DNA of 64,000 nt, taken from Powellomyces hirtus (Eukaryota > Chytridiomycota > Chytridiomycetes > Spizellomycetales > Powellomycetaceae). The stretch lies in NCBI GenBank assembly GCA_025526995.1, contig JAHLKG010000017.1, forward strand, positions 1 to 64,000, in the 5' to 3' direction. The notes under the pieces were generated by a model that saw only the letters and a list, made by a program, of their open reading frames with translations, did no database searches and was not told the origin of the DNA. Positions 9,331 to 21,000 of the stretch are shown piece after piece (position 1 is the stretch's first letter; every line of letters starts with the position of its first letter). The translations under genes were made by a program, and so were the position numbers.

Positions 9331-11884
9331 GCTGGGCAAGAGGATAACAGCGTTATAGTTGATCGAGGGATATTATGGCGTGGTGTGCAGGACAGGTGTG
9401 CAGGACAAGTTTGGCTGCTTTCCTCCGTCGATTGGTTGTGGTTGCAGTTGGGGGCAGTTTGGTGAGATAGCGAGAGGAGAACGCTTATGGGAGTTTTGAG
9501 GGAGTCGCAAGACCGCTGCAGCAAGACGAGAACAGACCAAGTGCGTCGCAGAAACGTACCCCGCTTGATAGATATCAATTGCTATTTGCCGTCAAAAGGC
9601 TACGAATGTCCTTCGTTCATTCGAAGTCAGCCCAAGGCCTTAGTAGTACTTCTGCATAACTATGCCAACTTTGAAGCCCAACCAGCGGCCAAATCATCGC
9701 CTACAAGCACGCGAGCGCTTACATACCGCTGTAGATCTAAACTTACGAATGCTAAAACTAAGGTACTGCAAAGTGAATCTCTAGATACTGGACGGTGTCC
9801 ACCAGTCGCTTCCCAGGGAAAGTGGGGAAGAAACAGTCAATTCATCTTGCCGTCCCTCAAATCTGGTACTGCTTTCATCCTTGCGTATTCTATTTAGCGA
9901 TTATACGATTATACTCACACATTGGCCTCTGGAGAGCACAACAGTGTCAACTGCACGGTTTGCTGATGAAAGCGCTGCAAAAGTCTCAGCAGAAGAGCCG
10001 ACCAGGTAACCTCTGTGGCACGCGGCCTTGTGGCTCAACCCTTTTGAGAAGCAGCAACCGTCCCGTTTGGCTCATTGGCGCAGCATCGAAGTTGCGGTCG
10101 GATTTGTGAGAGGTCCAATCAAGAATTGGAAAGAATCATTACATGTCAGTTTAGTGGGACTACGCTGTAATTGACCCGCAAGATTTGACCTCGATTGTAT
10201 GATACTGAACCCTTACAGTCCGGAATGGCATTGCTTCTGCAGCAACAAATTTTGGAACAGCTCGCAATTGGGATGGGAAATAGACCTCCCCTCTCTTCTT
10301 TGGCTTTCCGTGCGACATGTCCGCCCATATCGCCATCGCTGAGATATGCACTAACACAGATGACTGGGAGTCGAGCTGCAATATGAACAGAGTTCGACTG
10401 CTTGCACGTATATGTACCGGTTATATACGAGTCTTCGCATGTTCAATGGCCTGCGATTTCTATACGAGTCTTGACCCAACAGTCAAACATGCCGTTTGTG
10501 GAAATACATCTTCGTACCCTACTCGCATTATCAGACAATGTGGGTTAACACCTAACTTGGCGGTCTACAGCGGACCCGACCCTGTTCCCGCCCAGCCAAT
10601 TCCCGTATCTTTTCCTGTCCTGACCCGGCGGACCAACGTCAGACACATTTCACAAATCTCCACAACTAAGGGCAAAAGCATTGTTTCTACTCTGCACCCT
10701 CTTCGCGGTTCTTCAACTTGTTTTTCTACCTGGAAACCGAATTCGCCGCTCACGGGCGCCGGCATCCGCACTCACCCAAGCTCAAGCGTGCCAACAGTTT
10801 GTTTTGGGACGAGGTTCATCCTTCACCCTTGGATTCTGATGTTCCCAACGCCACCGTCACGCCTGTGGTCGCGACATTGCACGCTGTCAACGTGTACCGT
10901 ACCTGTTTCGCGTGGCGGACATTGTTTCGAACTCGATCGCAAACAGTGGACATCGGGGACCCAAAGTCAGATAAAAGTCATGAAACGTGACCGTGGCACG
11001 TCGTTTCGACCGCCCATGTTTATCGACATCGAAGTAGCGGTATCCGTAACGGCTTTGCGGTATGACGGAGCGCCACCTTCTTCGGTCCACTATACGCGAA
11101 AACTCTGGATTGGTAGAAAGGCACCTTTGTCAACAAAGGCCTCTCTGAGTCATTTCAATCATGCGTCACATACTTCGACGACAGATATCAGGGCGACGGC
11201 CACGTTGGTTGTGCCGACCAAGAGAGCGATCGGGATCCCAGGTTTCTCATATTCGCCATAGGCTGCAGCTTGTTCGATTGGATGGGTACGTCGCACAGGA
11301 CATCCAACTCGATACCGGTACGTCGTATATGTATTTGCCACCGGTTTCATTAAAAACAAAAGAAGCGATCCCATCGCGTACTTTAATATGTTGAGGCTAT
11401 GACATCTCGGCCACCGGTTTTGATGGCCCCTGCATTGCGTAGAATGAGCCCATTGAAGAAGACCGTGCACCGAGGCTGACAATAACGTGTTCCCTGTTAT
11501 GATGTATTGATGATTCAATAGCATCGAGCAATTTTGAGGCAATGGGTTCCCAGAGTTGGCGGGTTCTTGAGTTCGTCTAACCTCTGTTGCTCAGGTGCCT
11601 CCGATGCCCAAGTGTTTGTACTGAGGGAGATTGATCAAGTCCGACAAACTTGCTTCTGTGGTTTGTGAGCGGTAACTCTCGGGTGAAGCCAAGCCGCTTG
11701 CTGGATTTTACCAGCATTGTACGCCCAATATACTCATTGGCGAAGTCATAACCGGAGAAAGTACTAATAGAAGTGCTAAAAAGTAGAATCATACCTAAAT
11801 AGTAGACGCAATTGCCGATGAGCGTATGTGAGAATACACTAAATCCTATCTATGGCCTGTAGGGAAAAGAATGTTAATCTCGTG
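9331..11884. other. 2.5 kb with no confidently recognised gene
   Basis: Long open stretches occur on the plus strand (10317-11261 and overlapping frames), but the best-looking peptide segments sit in different frames. One short segment bounded by good splice signals (11117-11285) is listed separately. The rest looks like intergenic sequence or a decayed gene. Confidence 0.4.
11117..11285 (+). pseudogene. possible orphan exon of an unidentified gene
   Basis: The segment starts after an acceptor (GGATTGGTAG), stays open for 56 codons and ends at a donor (GTACGT). Its peptide looks protein-like, with KGTFVNKGLSESF, then CVTYFDDRYQGDG and FLIFAIGCSLFDWM. A plausible preceding exon ends at a GTATGA donor near 11060, but I could not chain further exons to a start or stop. 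I do not recognise the family. It may be a decayed gene. Confidence 0.22.
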
Positions 11885-13050
11885 CTATCTCCGGCTTATC
11901 GCAGTGAGCGAACGCAGCGGGATGTGGTACTGGCACGAGCTCGCCTGCCGCGTGATAATCTTATCATGCCATTCAGTGTATTGTGCCAGAGCCTTGTCAT
12001 CTGCATCATAGTCAAACAACAGCAGATGAGCAGTGCAGCAAAAAACACATTTGCAGACTCGATCGTGCTGTTCCTACCAATGCCTCGATTGGTCTTGATA
12101 AAGACCACTTCGTACGGATGAAAGCTCATGCCGTAGTATCGGTTCGCATAGTTCAGATCGCCATCCTGGCAGTCTTCAGGGTCCGCCGAGTAAGCGGTCG
12201 TTAGCGAATGCACCTTGTATCCTTGCTGCTCGATCAGTCCTGTGAGTGGAATCTCGCCCGTGAAGATGGCGTCGTGTATCGTTGCCGGGCACTGCAGGGC
12301 TGGCAATGCGGCATCGTAGCCGATAGAGTCCATACCAATAACCATTGTCTGCACATGCGGGGGGGCCCTCTTCTCGGTTTCGCAGTACCATGTCGTGCCT
12401 ACCAGCTTGACCTCATCAGACAGGTGATCGAGAAAGTGATCGGTCCAACATCCACGCCCGTGCGGTGGTAGAAAAGGACCTCGGACGGAGGCGTTGACCA
12501 GGAGGTACCGGGAATAAGTCCGCTTGTATTTCGCGGCCATGTGTTGCACTCCTAGATGAAACGAGCCAAGGTCGTAGCAACTGTTCTCCTTTTCCCACAC
12601 AAATATATTGTCGAGGACAGGTATCTCCAAGCCCTTGGGAGTAGGACTGTTCATGACAAACAAGTAATCGACATTGCTGACCAGGCCGTGTCGCAGGAAA
12701 AATTCCAAGTTATTGGTCTGCGTGGGCCTTTTCTTGGTCGTCTTGTCGTGCGCAAATCCGTAATGTGTGCCCCACCCCTTTCGAATTTTGCCGTCCGTTG
12801 CAGTCATTTTGCCATCATAGTAAACGTAGACGACGAGTGTGGCATTGGAGACGGGTTTGACTGGTGCTTTCCTATGTGCTAGGTTGTGCTGCAGAATGGC
12901 TTGATCTATTGGCGGTCGTCGATGGTTCCCTCCTGGCGTCCGGGCTGTCTCTGCTGGGGCCTTGTTTCTAGCTTGTGAGAAACCGAATACGAGGAGCACC
13001 AGGAACAGGACAAGGAGAAAGACATGCCGCCGTCGTGTAGCAAGCCGCAT
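11885..13050 (-). CDS. putative glycosyltransferase, RgpF-like (rhamnan synthesis type), type II membrane protein
   Basis: Two exons, 13050-12078 and 12000-11885, giving 362 residues. The intron (GTAGGA to GATGCAG) replaces an unlikely hydrophobic read-through with a sensible hydrophilic ending (DDKALAQYTEW...). The protein begins with an Arg-rich stretch and a signal anchor (about residues 8-24). The body has the pattern I associate with an uncharacterised algal/oomycete/chytrid relative of bacterial RgpF: NLEFFLRHG, YLFVMNS, a VWEKENSCYDLGSF block, YLLVNASVRGPFLPP, CWTDHF and KLVGTTWYC, then VFIKTNRGI. Acceptor and donor sugars are unknown. The gene is divergent from the SMPD4-like gene with only 241 bp between start codons, suggesting a shared bidirectional promoter. 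I chose ATG 13050 because the longer frame would run into that spacer and lose the N-terminal anchor position. Confidence 0.7.
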
Positions 13051-13291
13051 GGTGAAGGGCGGTATTGGTATGGTCAACAATGTAGGTAGTAGTAACGAGG
13101 AATGGAGGCAAGCCAGCCCACAAGTGTCAAAAACGTGAAACTGAAAGCGGTCGACTTTTTCCACAGGCAGAAACACCTGCGCGTCGCGGTTCTGATTTTG
13201 GGCTCCTTCTTCACCATCTTCCTTTTTTTCGACATCGACATCTGCCCCATAACGTGAAGCAGAGGAAAGAGAGATATACACAGCATTAGAG
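13051..13291. promoter_or_regulatory. compact bidirectional promoter region
   Basis: This 241-bp spacer separates two divergently oriented start codons (glycosyltransferase on minus, SMPD4-like on plus). Both core promoters and 5' UTRs must fit here. No TATA element is evident. Inferred from gene layout only. Confidence 0.45.
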
Positions 13292-16200
13292 ATGGAAACA
13301 AACCACCCGTTGGCTCGCCTCGTGTCCTCCACAGACCCTCGCTCCTTCTTCGCTGCTATACAAGGCGTGGAGCAATGGCTCGCCGACCAGGGCGACTCGA
13401 CTGTCGCAAAACCACTGCACCGCTATTTGTCCCGCATTGCACTAAAACTATACGGAGGTGCCCACGAACCATGTTACTTACTGCGAAACCTTAGCTCGGA
13501 TGAACAGACGATTCTGCAACGCTTCCTTCGCCCGAGCGAGCACTTCTTCCGTACGCTGCTGAAACTCCACGACCGAACACTCTTGTACGAGATCAAGTTT
13601 GACCAGCTTCCTGCACCAACCCGGAAAGCTATCAACAGCATGGATTGGTCTCAACTTCCTTCCCTATACAACCAACGCCTGGAGCAGGATGACAACCAGC
13701 GCACAATGGGACACATTGTGTCCACCCCGACTAAGCGCGGTCGCCAACCGACAGTGAAGATCATGTTCAGTATGTTTCTATTTTCTATTCATTTGGCAGA
13801 AACTGTCCACGCAAGCTGACAGATGCTCTTGTTGGTCTAGATATGTTTGAATACTACATCTTCTCCTTCGCGTAAGGACTTCCGCGTTCACCGACAGAAC
13901 GCGCTCGCATGCTCACTCACAAGCCTTTGGAACTCATTATCTAGACTATCGGCAATGCAAAAGCTGGTGGCATCATCAGTTTTCAACGCACCAAATAATC
14001 CCGCTGAGCAGTCCCGCCCGGGATTGCTGTCCGCCATTCCGTTTCCAAAAACTGTTGCACCATGGCAAAAGGACCCGAACGCCGCTCCTCCAAAGACGCC
14101 ACTGCATCCCATCTACTTCGAGTTGGTCGCGGCATACATAGAGTTCTTCTTACCTCCCACACCAGCAAAGGACGAGGACGACGAACCTTTGCAGCCTTAC
14201 CCACCACGTGGAACTCCGCTTCGAAACAGGTTTGACGCGCGCGGATTCAGCAGTCCCATGCAACGTCTGCCGACCACACCGGTGCGTCAAGGAATCAACC
14301 GTGCCTTGTACACAGCTGAAAACCTTTGGAAACACGACAGTACGCCGCAGAGGGTTGCTCCAGCGCCACATTCTGGAACTGTTCCTACCCAGGCAACCAC
14401 AGTCAACATATTCACCGTAGAGTACGAAGTTTTCAGACACTTTTATATCTCAACTCGCGTTCTGATCTAATGATTACCTCAACAGTGAAGTAGATGTCAG
14501 TCAGCGACGACTTGCATCGGAGTTTGTGGTAGGCACTTTTGTGGAAATCTGGCTCTGCCAGAACGACGTCGCCGATCTCTCGAGCCCATCCAAGGTTGGA
14601 CAAAGCGTAAGTACCGCCAACATCGGCGAAAAGATTCGCGCAATCTTACCTCATAGTCGTTTCGATTAGAACGTTGGTTACATCAAGCCAACGGAAGCGC
14701 AGATCATGTGCATAGGCTCGCTCGTAACGCAAACGGTAACATCAGATTTTTACGACACATACCGCACCACTGCCGATCGGAATCGGAATTACATGGCATA
14801 CGAAGTGCATTCGGCCCGAGCGTAAGCCGAAATCTATACGCGTTCTTGGTCTAGTCAGGCATCATGATTGACCATCCCTGCCAATCTTGCAGTCGTGCGT
14901 ATCAGATTGTTCGACCGAAATTGTACTGGTTCTTGCGCACGTCTCTTGATCACTGGCCTCGCGATGACAGCATTGCTTCCGTAAGACCTGAAGTACTTTG
15001 GCATGACTATGCCGGATCCGACACTGATGTCTAGGAAGCAGTTGGTAGATCTTTGGCTCAAGTACATCACACCATGGAAACGACAATCACCGACGGCCAA
15101 GTACAATCACAAATGGTGAGTTTCTGTATCCCCTTCTGCGCACTGTCGTTTTACTCACTCATCCTTCTACAGGGTGCCATTTGTACAGGACAATTTTATG
15201 TTCTACACTGTCCTGTTTGCCCAATTCCTGCAACGAGCCAAAATTTTCGACGTCTATGCGTCCGTACGTCCAGTGAGCTCCGTCTCCGGCACCAAAACAT
15301 TCAACAAGGGCTACCTTGCCATCGTCGAACAAGTTTTTAGCGCATTTGAAGACGAGATGCTCATATCCGTCCTCAAAGCTATTGAGACTGCTATGTTCTC
15401 ATTGAATAACAAACACGGTTATCAGGCTAAATTCAATGCGCGCGATCTGGGCAGCATGCTTGACGCCACCGACGCCCATGCGAAGGTTATACAAACCTTG
15501 CTCAACAGCGGGCACGATTCGAGATCGAAGATCACACAGTTGGGTGAGAAACAGGATTTGAAATCTGTTTTCCTGCTGGAACGCCAGCAGCGCGGGTCCA
15601 AGACCACGGCAGAGACAAAGGCAGCGGATGATGTAGGTGTTTTCGCCGCGGATATGGGATACATTTGGCCGCGTTGCTCATCAGTATTTCATGATCTGAA
15701 ACAGGCGCTGGCTTTGATGACCAACATTATTGATGGTAAAGACCGACTGGAGTCATATTTGGAGGGAAGGGCGACCGGTCGCGCACCAAGTTCGCCAACA
15801 ACGCCGAGTCTCGGCCGTGCCAATTCGTTCATGTCCTTGGGCGTCAACGCTGCGTCTTCCAAAGATTCATCCGCACCTGCCCGGGCGGCAACCTCGATCC
15901 GATTCCCGACCTTCCCATCCAGTGACTCCACGGCCGCCAAAGTGTTTGCGTGGCTCCTGCAATGCTGGGTGATCGTTCTGGTCGCTGCCGTCAGCATCTC
16001 GCACAAGCTCGGTATGCGCCTCATCCATTTCCTCACCAAGCAGATGTCGGATGATGGCCCACGGCAAAAGGTAGCGGTCACGTCCGGCAACCACGAAGTC
16101 GTCAGAGCGAACATTCTGAGACTCGAAAAGTGTGTTGATGCCATCACGGATGTGTTGGGCGACAAATTGCGGAAACCCGAGTCGAGAGGCACCAGCGGAC

Positions 16201-16870
16201 GGGGAATGATGTCCCGGACATCTCCCTCCCCGCCATCACGACGCGCCTCGATGGCAACCATATCGGGCGAAGAGGAAGTAGTATTCAAGACGGTAGCACC
16301 GGGCGTGCTTGCACCCGAGGAAAGAGTGCGCAGCGATGGCAGAGTCGTCCTCACCAGTAGGGGCCGCGAACAGCTAAAGAAGGGTCTGCGCATGAGTGGA
16401 AAGGAAAACATCCAGATCATCCCGAGTGAGAGAGCGAGCAATATCGTCATGACGTATGAAAGCAAAACCTTGGTCAAGTTTTGGGCGTGGATTGCTGATC
16501 TGCTGGACGAGCAGGTGCGTATCCCCTTGGTGTTTAGATCCAATTCAGAAAGACTGGCAACTAATCAGTCTGATATCTTAAGTACGCACGTCTTCGCACA
16601 ACTCATCCACAACTTCCCGAAATCCCATCCTTCAAATGGCTGCGGCATTTTGCTGCCTGGAGAAACATCCTCTTCTGGTCCATTGTACTCGTCGTCCTGT
16701 ACTTTGGACTTAAAGTCATCTGGTTCCTAGGCACAGCCATACTACAGGGAGGAGGCGCGCCATCAACACATACCCAGCGCGTGCGCCCCACTAATGCTCA
16801 GCGAGGGTCCAGTGGAACGAAGCGGCTGAGCAAACAACCGAGTGGAATACCAGGCTCGCGCCGAAATTGA
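13292..16870 (+). CDS. SMPD4-like protein (neutral sphingomyelinase 3 family), 9 exons
   Basis: Predicted 1024 residues. Exons: 13292-13769, 13841-13871, 13924-14421, 14486-14606, 14670-14821, 14893-14980, 15039-15115, 15173-16514, 16583-16870. Family landmarks include FFRTLLKLHDR and YEIKFDQLP near 90-115, NMFEYYIFSFA across exons 1-2, HPIYFELVAAYIEFFLPP, RPKLYWFLRTSLDHWP, QLVDLWLKYITPW and FVQDNFMFYTVLFAQF. The C-terminus holds a hydrophobic helix (about 958-978), as in SMPD4, which is tail-anchored in the endoplasmic reticulum/nuclear envelope. A second hydrophobic stretch lies near 738-758. Members are described as neutral sphingomyelinases and, in animals, as nuclear-pore-associated; whether the fungal protein hydrolyses sphingomyelin cannot be read from sequence. 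Exons 7 and 9 use AAG acceptors in this model, so those borders are less certain. Confidence 0.85.
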
Positions 16871-17047
16871 ATTATGGAATTTTGCAGTTTGCGATTTTCT
16901 ATTGCACAAAAACACATCATTCATAGCACAACTCTACCCCGACAAATCGGTTGCCGGGACGAGATAAATATATGTGCACATATCCGTGTCGTTCGCAGTA
17001 AACAACAGGCAGACAAGAATCGTTCAAAATGTCATTTCTCCCGTGTT

Positions 17048-17646
17048 TCATGGCGGTGTTTCGAATATGACTTGGGCGTACGCGTAGTCTCCATCATGCG
17101 ACATGGACACATGAGACGAACAGACGTTTGTCGCTTTGACGATGGCGGGGTCCAGGATCAAGTACGGCTTCCCTGAGGCAGAGCATGATATTACACATAC
17201 ATTTATTTACCTGGGCAGCAAGCATCCGCAAATACGTGGGGAGAAACAACGAATAAACCCACACAAAATCCCACGCAAAAACAACACTCCACAAACGCCC
17301 CAATATCTCTCTGCCCCCTTGACTAACCTTTCGTCTTCACCACCGCCACATCAGGCCACCTCAACGTATACACGGGGTACATTGCCTTGAACGCCGCCTC
17401 CTTCACCGCCCATCGCGCGCCCAAGTATGTGATCAGTCTCCTCTCACCCGCATCCAGCCCCGCAAAACCGCAACTGTGCTTTGGTAGCGGCGTGTTTAGT
17501 GAGAGGGTGGGGAATTCGGAGAGCAGGGCGAGGCGTTCGCAGGTGGAGAGGATGCGGTGCGTGAATTTCGTGGGTGGGTGACGTGTGAGGAGCGCGTGGA
17601 GCCGAGGGAGGTGGATGATGTCGATGCCGAGGCCGAGGATGGGCAT
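17048..17646 (-). CDS. PPT2: 4'-phosphopantetheinyl transferase, AcpS/Ppt2 type
   Basis: Two exons, 17646-17328 and 17172-17048, encode 147 residues, a normal AcpS length. The start at 17646 places the conserved GLGIDIIHLPR at the extreme N-terminus, as usual; an upstream in-frame ATG at 17703 would add an unconserved extension. The central RWAVKEAAFKA carries the family's Lys-Glu Mg/CoA-binding signature, with the Asp of GIDI as the second metal ligand. Exon 2 supplies the expected C-terminal SHVSMSHDGDYAYAQVIF strand. The enzyme moves the phosphopantetheine arm of CoA onto acyl carrier proteins. In fungi the small AcpS-like form serves the mitochondrial carrier protein. No mitochondrial presequence is obvious with this start; the longer start might provide one. 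The gene is divergent from the ROCK-like kinase gene. Confidence 0.88.
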
Positions 17647-18015
17647 GGTGGAGAGATTTTGGGCGATAGTGTGATGGGTATGCAAAATGTAAATTGCATC
17701 CATGAGGTTTTTGGTTCGCCTCTGATGAGTCAGCACCTCAGGTAAGCGACTCCGCGATGGGTCAGCACTGTCAATTTTGCGGGGCTAAACGAAGGGGGCC
17801 TCTGTCCAAAACCAGTTACACACATATCCTCAATCACGGGAAACAAGGGGGGGCAAAGTTCTTCTGAGGGTTTATTCGCTTGATTCAAGAGTGGTCGCAG
17901 GTTCCCAAAGCATATATTCACTGCACTACATTCGACGGACGGGGTTACCACAGGAAAAGGGCGAGGAAGAGAGGATACCAGATTTCTTTCGTTTTTTGAT
18001 TCCCGTGCCCCCGCC
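17647..18015. promoter_or_regulatory. divergent intergenic region between PPT2 and the ROCK-like kinase
   Basis: A 369-bp spacer between opposed start codons must hold the 5' regions of both genes. No specific element was recognised. Confidence 0.4.
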
Positions 18016-21000
18016 ATGGCTACTGGAGCCCTCGCCTCGCAGGTCCGCGGGCGCCTGGAGCAAATATCGAGCATGGCGTCCAGCGACACCATCTCGCCTT
18101 CGTTATCGTTCGAAACGTTACTCGACACCTTCTTGGCGCTGTATACCGACTGCAAGGCGTCGAGTCCGCAGGCGGGGCATATCAATAATTTTATTCAGAA
18201 ATGTACGAAAGGAAAGCGATATGAGAGGGGGAAAGGAGAGGATGTGTGGATGATTGACTTATCTGATTGGTAGATGAGAAGTTGATAACGAAACTTCAGG
18301 GATTGAGGATAAATACGGCCGATTTTGAGATTATGAAGACTTTGGCGACAGGGGCGGTGGGGAAGGTATGAGAACTGCACTCCGAACTACTCTTGCTTGG
18401 TTGACAGAGAGTGGGGTAACTACAACTATGCATAAAATGGAAAGGTCTGCCTCGTCAAACACAAAACAACAAAGAAGCTCTACGCCATGAAGATTCTAAA
18501 AAAGATGGATCTTCTAACTCGTCAAGAAGTATGAGCCAGCAATCCGCAAATGTCCAAACACGTTTTTGCTAAGCAACCCCCGTCTGCTCGTCCCGCAGGC
18601 TGCCTACTTCATGGAAGAACGCGACGCCCTCGTGTATGCCAAAGAATCGTCCTGGATCACCACCCTCTACGCCGCGTTCCAAGACGAAGAAAACTTGTAC
18701 CTCGTACTCGAGTACGCTTCCGGCGGGTCCCTGCGCGCGTTGCTAAACAACCGGGAAGAACCGATGGGAGAGGAGGAGGCGCGGTTTTATGTCGCCCAGA
18801 TACTGTTGGCATTGGATGAGTTGCACAGGCATAACTTTATACATCGGTAAGAGAAGGGGGAGGGGGAGGGCGGGTTGATATGGAGGGGGTTTGATGTTGA
18901 GGGGTTTTGCAAAATTGTAGGGACGTGAAACCTGAGAATTGTCTGATTGATGCGTCGGGATATATCAAGTTGGCGGATTTTGGAAGCTGCATTCGGATGG
19001 GGGATACCAAACTCGTGAGTTCCCGTTTCGCCCTCAGCAATATCCATTTCCTCTACTGTACCCATCCCTCGTGTGCTGTGCTGACCCGGATATGCGACCC
19101 GTTTTTGTAACCAGGTTACATCACACGAGACAGTCGGAACACCAGGTCACAGCTTCTTTGCCAAAACGCGCTGCCCGAAAAAATAACTTACACACATCTC
19201 GCCATCAGACTACATCTCCCCCGAGATCCTGCGCGCACACGAAGGCAATTCGTCCTACGGACGCGAATGCGACTGGTAAGTCACAAAAGTGAGCTCACTT
19301 TCCGTTCGTTCCTCACTGTGACACTCAACTTACCGGCAATAGGTGGTCATTAGGTAGGTAGTTGGTGTGGCAAAAGTCATTCGTAAGGAGGCAACGGGGA
19401 AGAGGAAATGCTGATAATGGGGTTGAAGGGATTATTTTGTACGAGTTGCTGTTTGATGAGGTGCCGTTTTATTCGGAAAGTTTGATGGAAACGTATGGCA
19501 AAATTATGGATCATGAGGTATGCGAATCGAGGACGAATTCGCTGTGACGTTCGATACACATTGACCGATGTTTGTTTTGTCCGCCGTGGCAGAAACACTT
19601 TGAGTTTCCCGAAGACATTCCCGTGTCCAAGGAAGCGCAAGACATCATGCGACGGTAAAACCCCAGACGGAAAAATTTGGCACCATTCCCATCTCTCGTG
19701 GCGTTGAACGAATCCCGTTAGGCTGATTTCCGCATTTTGGCATCTTGCAGGCTGATTTGCAAAAAGGAGGTCCGCCTCGGCCGCGACGGAAGTCAGGATA
19801 TCCAAGACCACGCGTGGTTTCGCGGGTTTGATTGGGATTCCGCGCGAAAAAGTAAATTAACTTTTCCCCTCCATCCACCGCCGCCCACTCCCTCACCTCC
19901 CGTTTCCAACGCTGAACTAACACCTCCCTCGCTTTCTTTTTGCTTTTGTTTTGTGGCGCCTCAGTGAAACCCCCTTTTATCCCCGAGCTCTCGGGCCCAG
20001 ACGACACCCGTTACTTTAATGACGAAGAAGACGAGTCGAAAAAACTACTCAAGAAACCACTCGCCCAAACGCGGGCGTTCACGGGTCAAAACCTCCCCTT
20101 TATTGGTTACACGTACCTCCAAGACGCTGTGCCCGGTTTACAGTGGCGCATTGGCGGGGCCACCGTTGGGGGCAGTGCGGATTGGGGGCTGGGCGGGGGC
20201 ACGAGGGGGGGTGCACGGAGTATGTCTGGTAGTGCGGGGGAGGGAGCGATGGAGAGCATTCGAATCCAGGAACTGATTACGGCACGGCAGACGGCCGAGA
20301 CGGAAGCGAGGCAGGTTGCGGCCCAACTGAACAGCGTTCAATTGCGTTTCACCGAACTGCAGACCTCACTTTCCACGAGCGAAAAAAAACGGTCCCTTCT
20401 CGAATCCACTCTCTCTGACCTCCGCGCGCTCCGCGAATCAGACGCAAAAGAACGCGATGCGCTGAACTCGACACTCGCATCCCTGCGCCGCTCCCTCGAC
20501 GCGGCCGCAAGTGAACAGGCCGAGGTGGAGGACGTGAGGAGCTTGAATGCCCGGTTGGAAAAGGAGGTGGAGGCCGGCAGAGCCCAGGTGAAGGCGGCGA
20601 TCGGGGACTTGAACGCCGCGCGAGAACAGAGTGGGGAGATGGAGAGGGTGAATGCGGCGTTGGAGGCCCAGTTGCGGGGTGTGATGAAACAGGTTGAGAA
20701 AGAAGCGAGTGCAAACACCGCTGCGGCCACAAAACAAGCGGAACTTGCTGCAGCACTCGAAACTGAACGCAGCAGCAAAGCCGAGCTCCAGTTATCGCTC
20801 CTCCAAGCCACACAACACAACTCCCATCTCGCGCTCGAACTCGCCTCCTTACAGGCAAATCTCGATTCCCACGCCAAAGAAGTGTGCGATCTCACCACTG
20901 CCAAATTCGCGTTAGAGAAACACTACAGCGCGGCGCAAATTGAGGTTGAGAAATTGGGGAGGCAGAATGAGGCATTGCAAAGGACACTGGTGGAGGTTAG

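Noticed and set aside
10317..11261. 314-codon plus-strand open frame
   Set aside because: Peptide composition is unlike a folded protein, and the more protein-like segments of this stretch lie in other frames with splice borders.
20338..20904. 188-codon minus-strand frame inside the ROCK-like gene
   Set aside because: It is antisense to the coiled-coil exon. Biased codon composition of coiled coils often leaves the opposite strand open.
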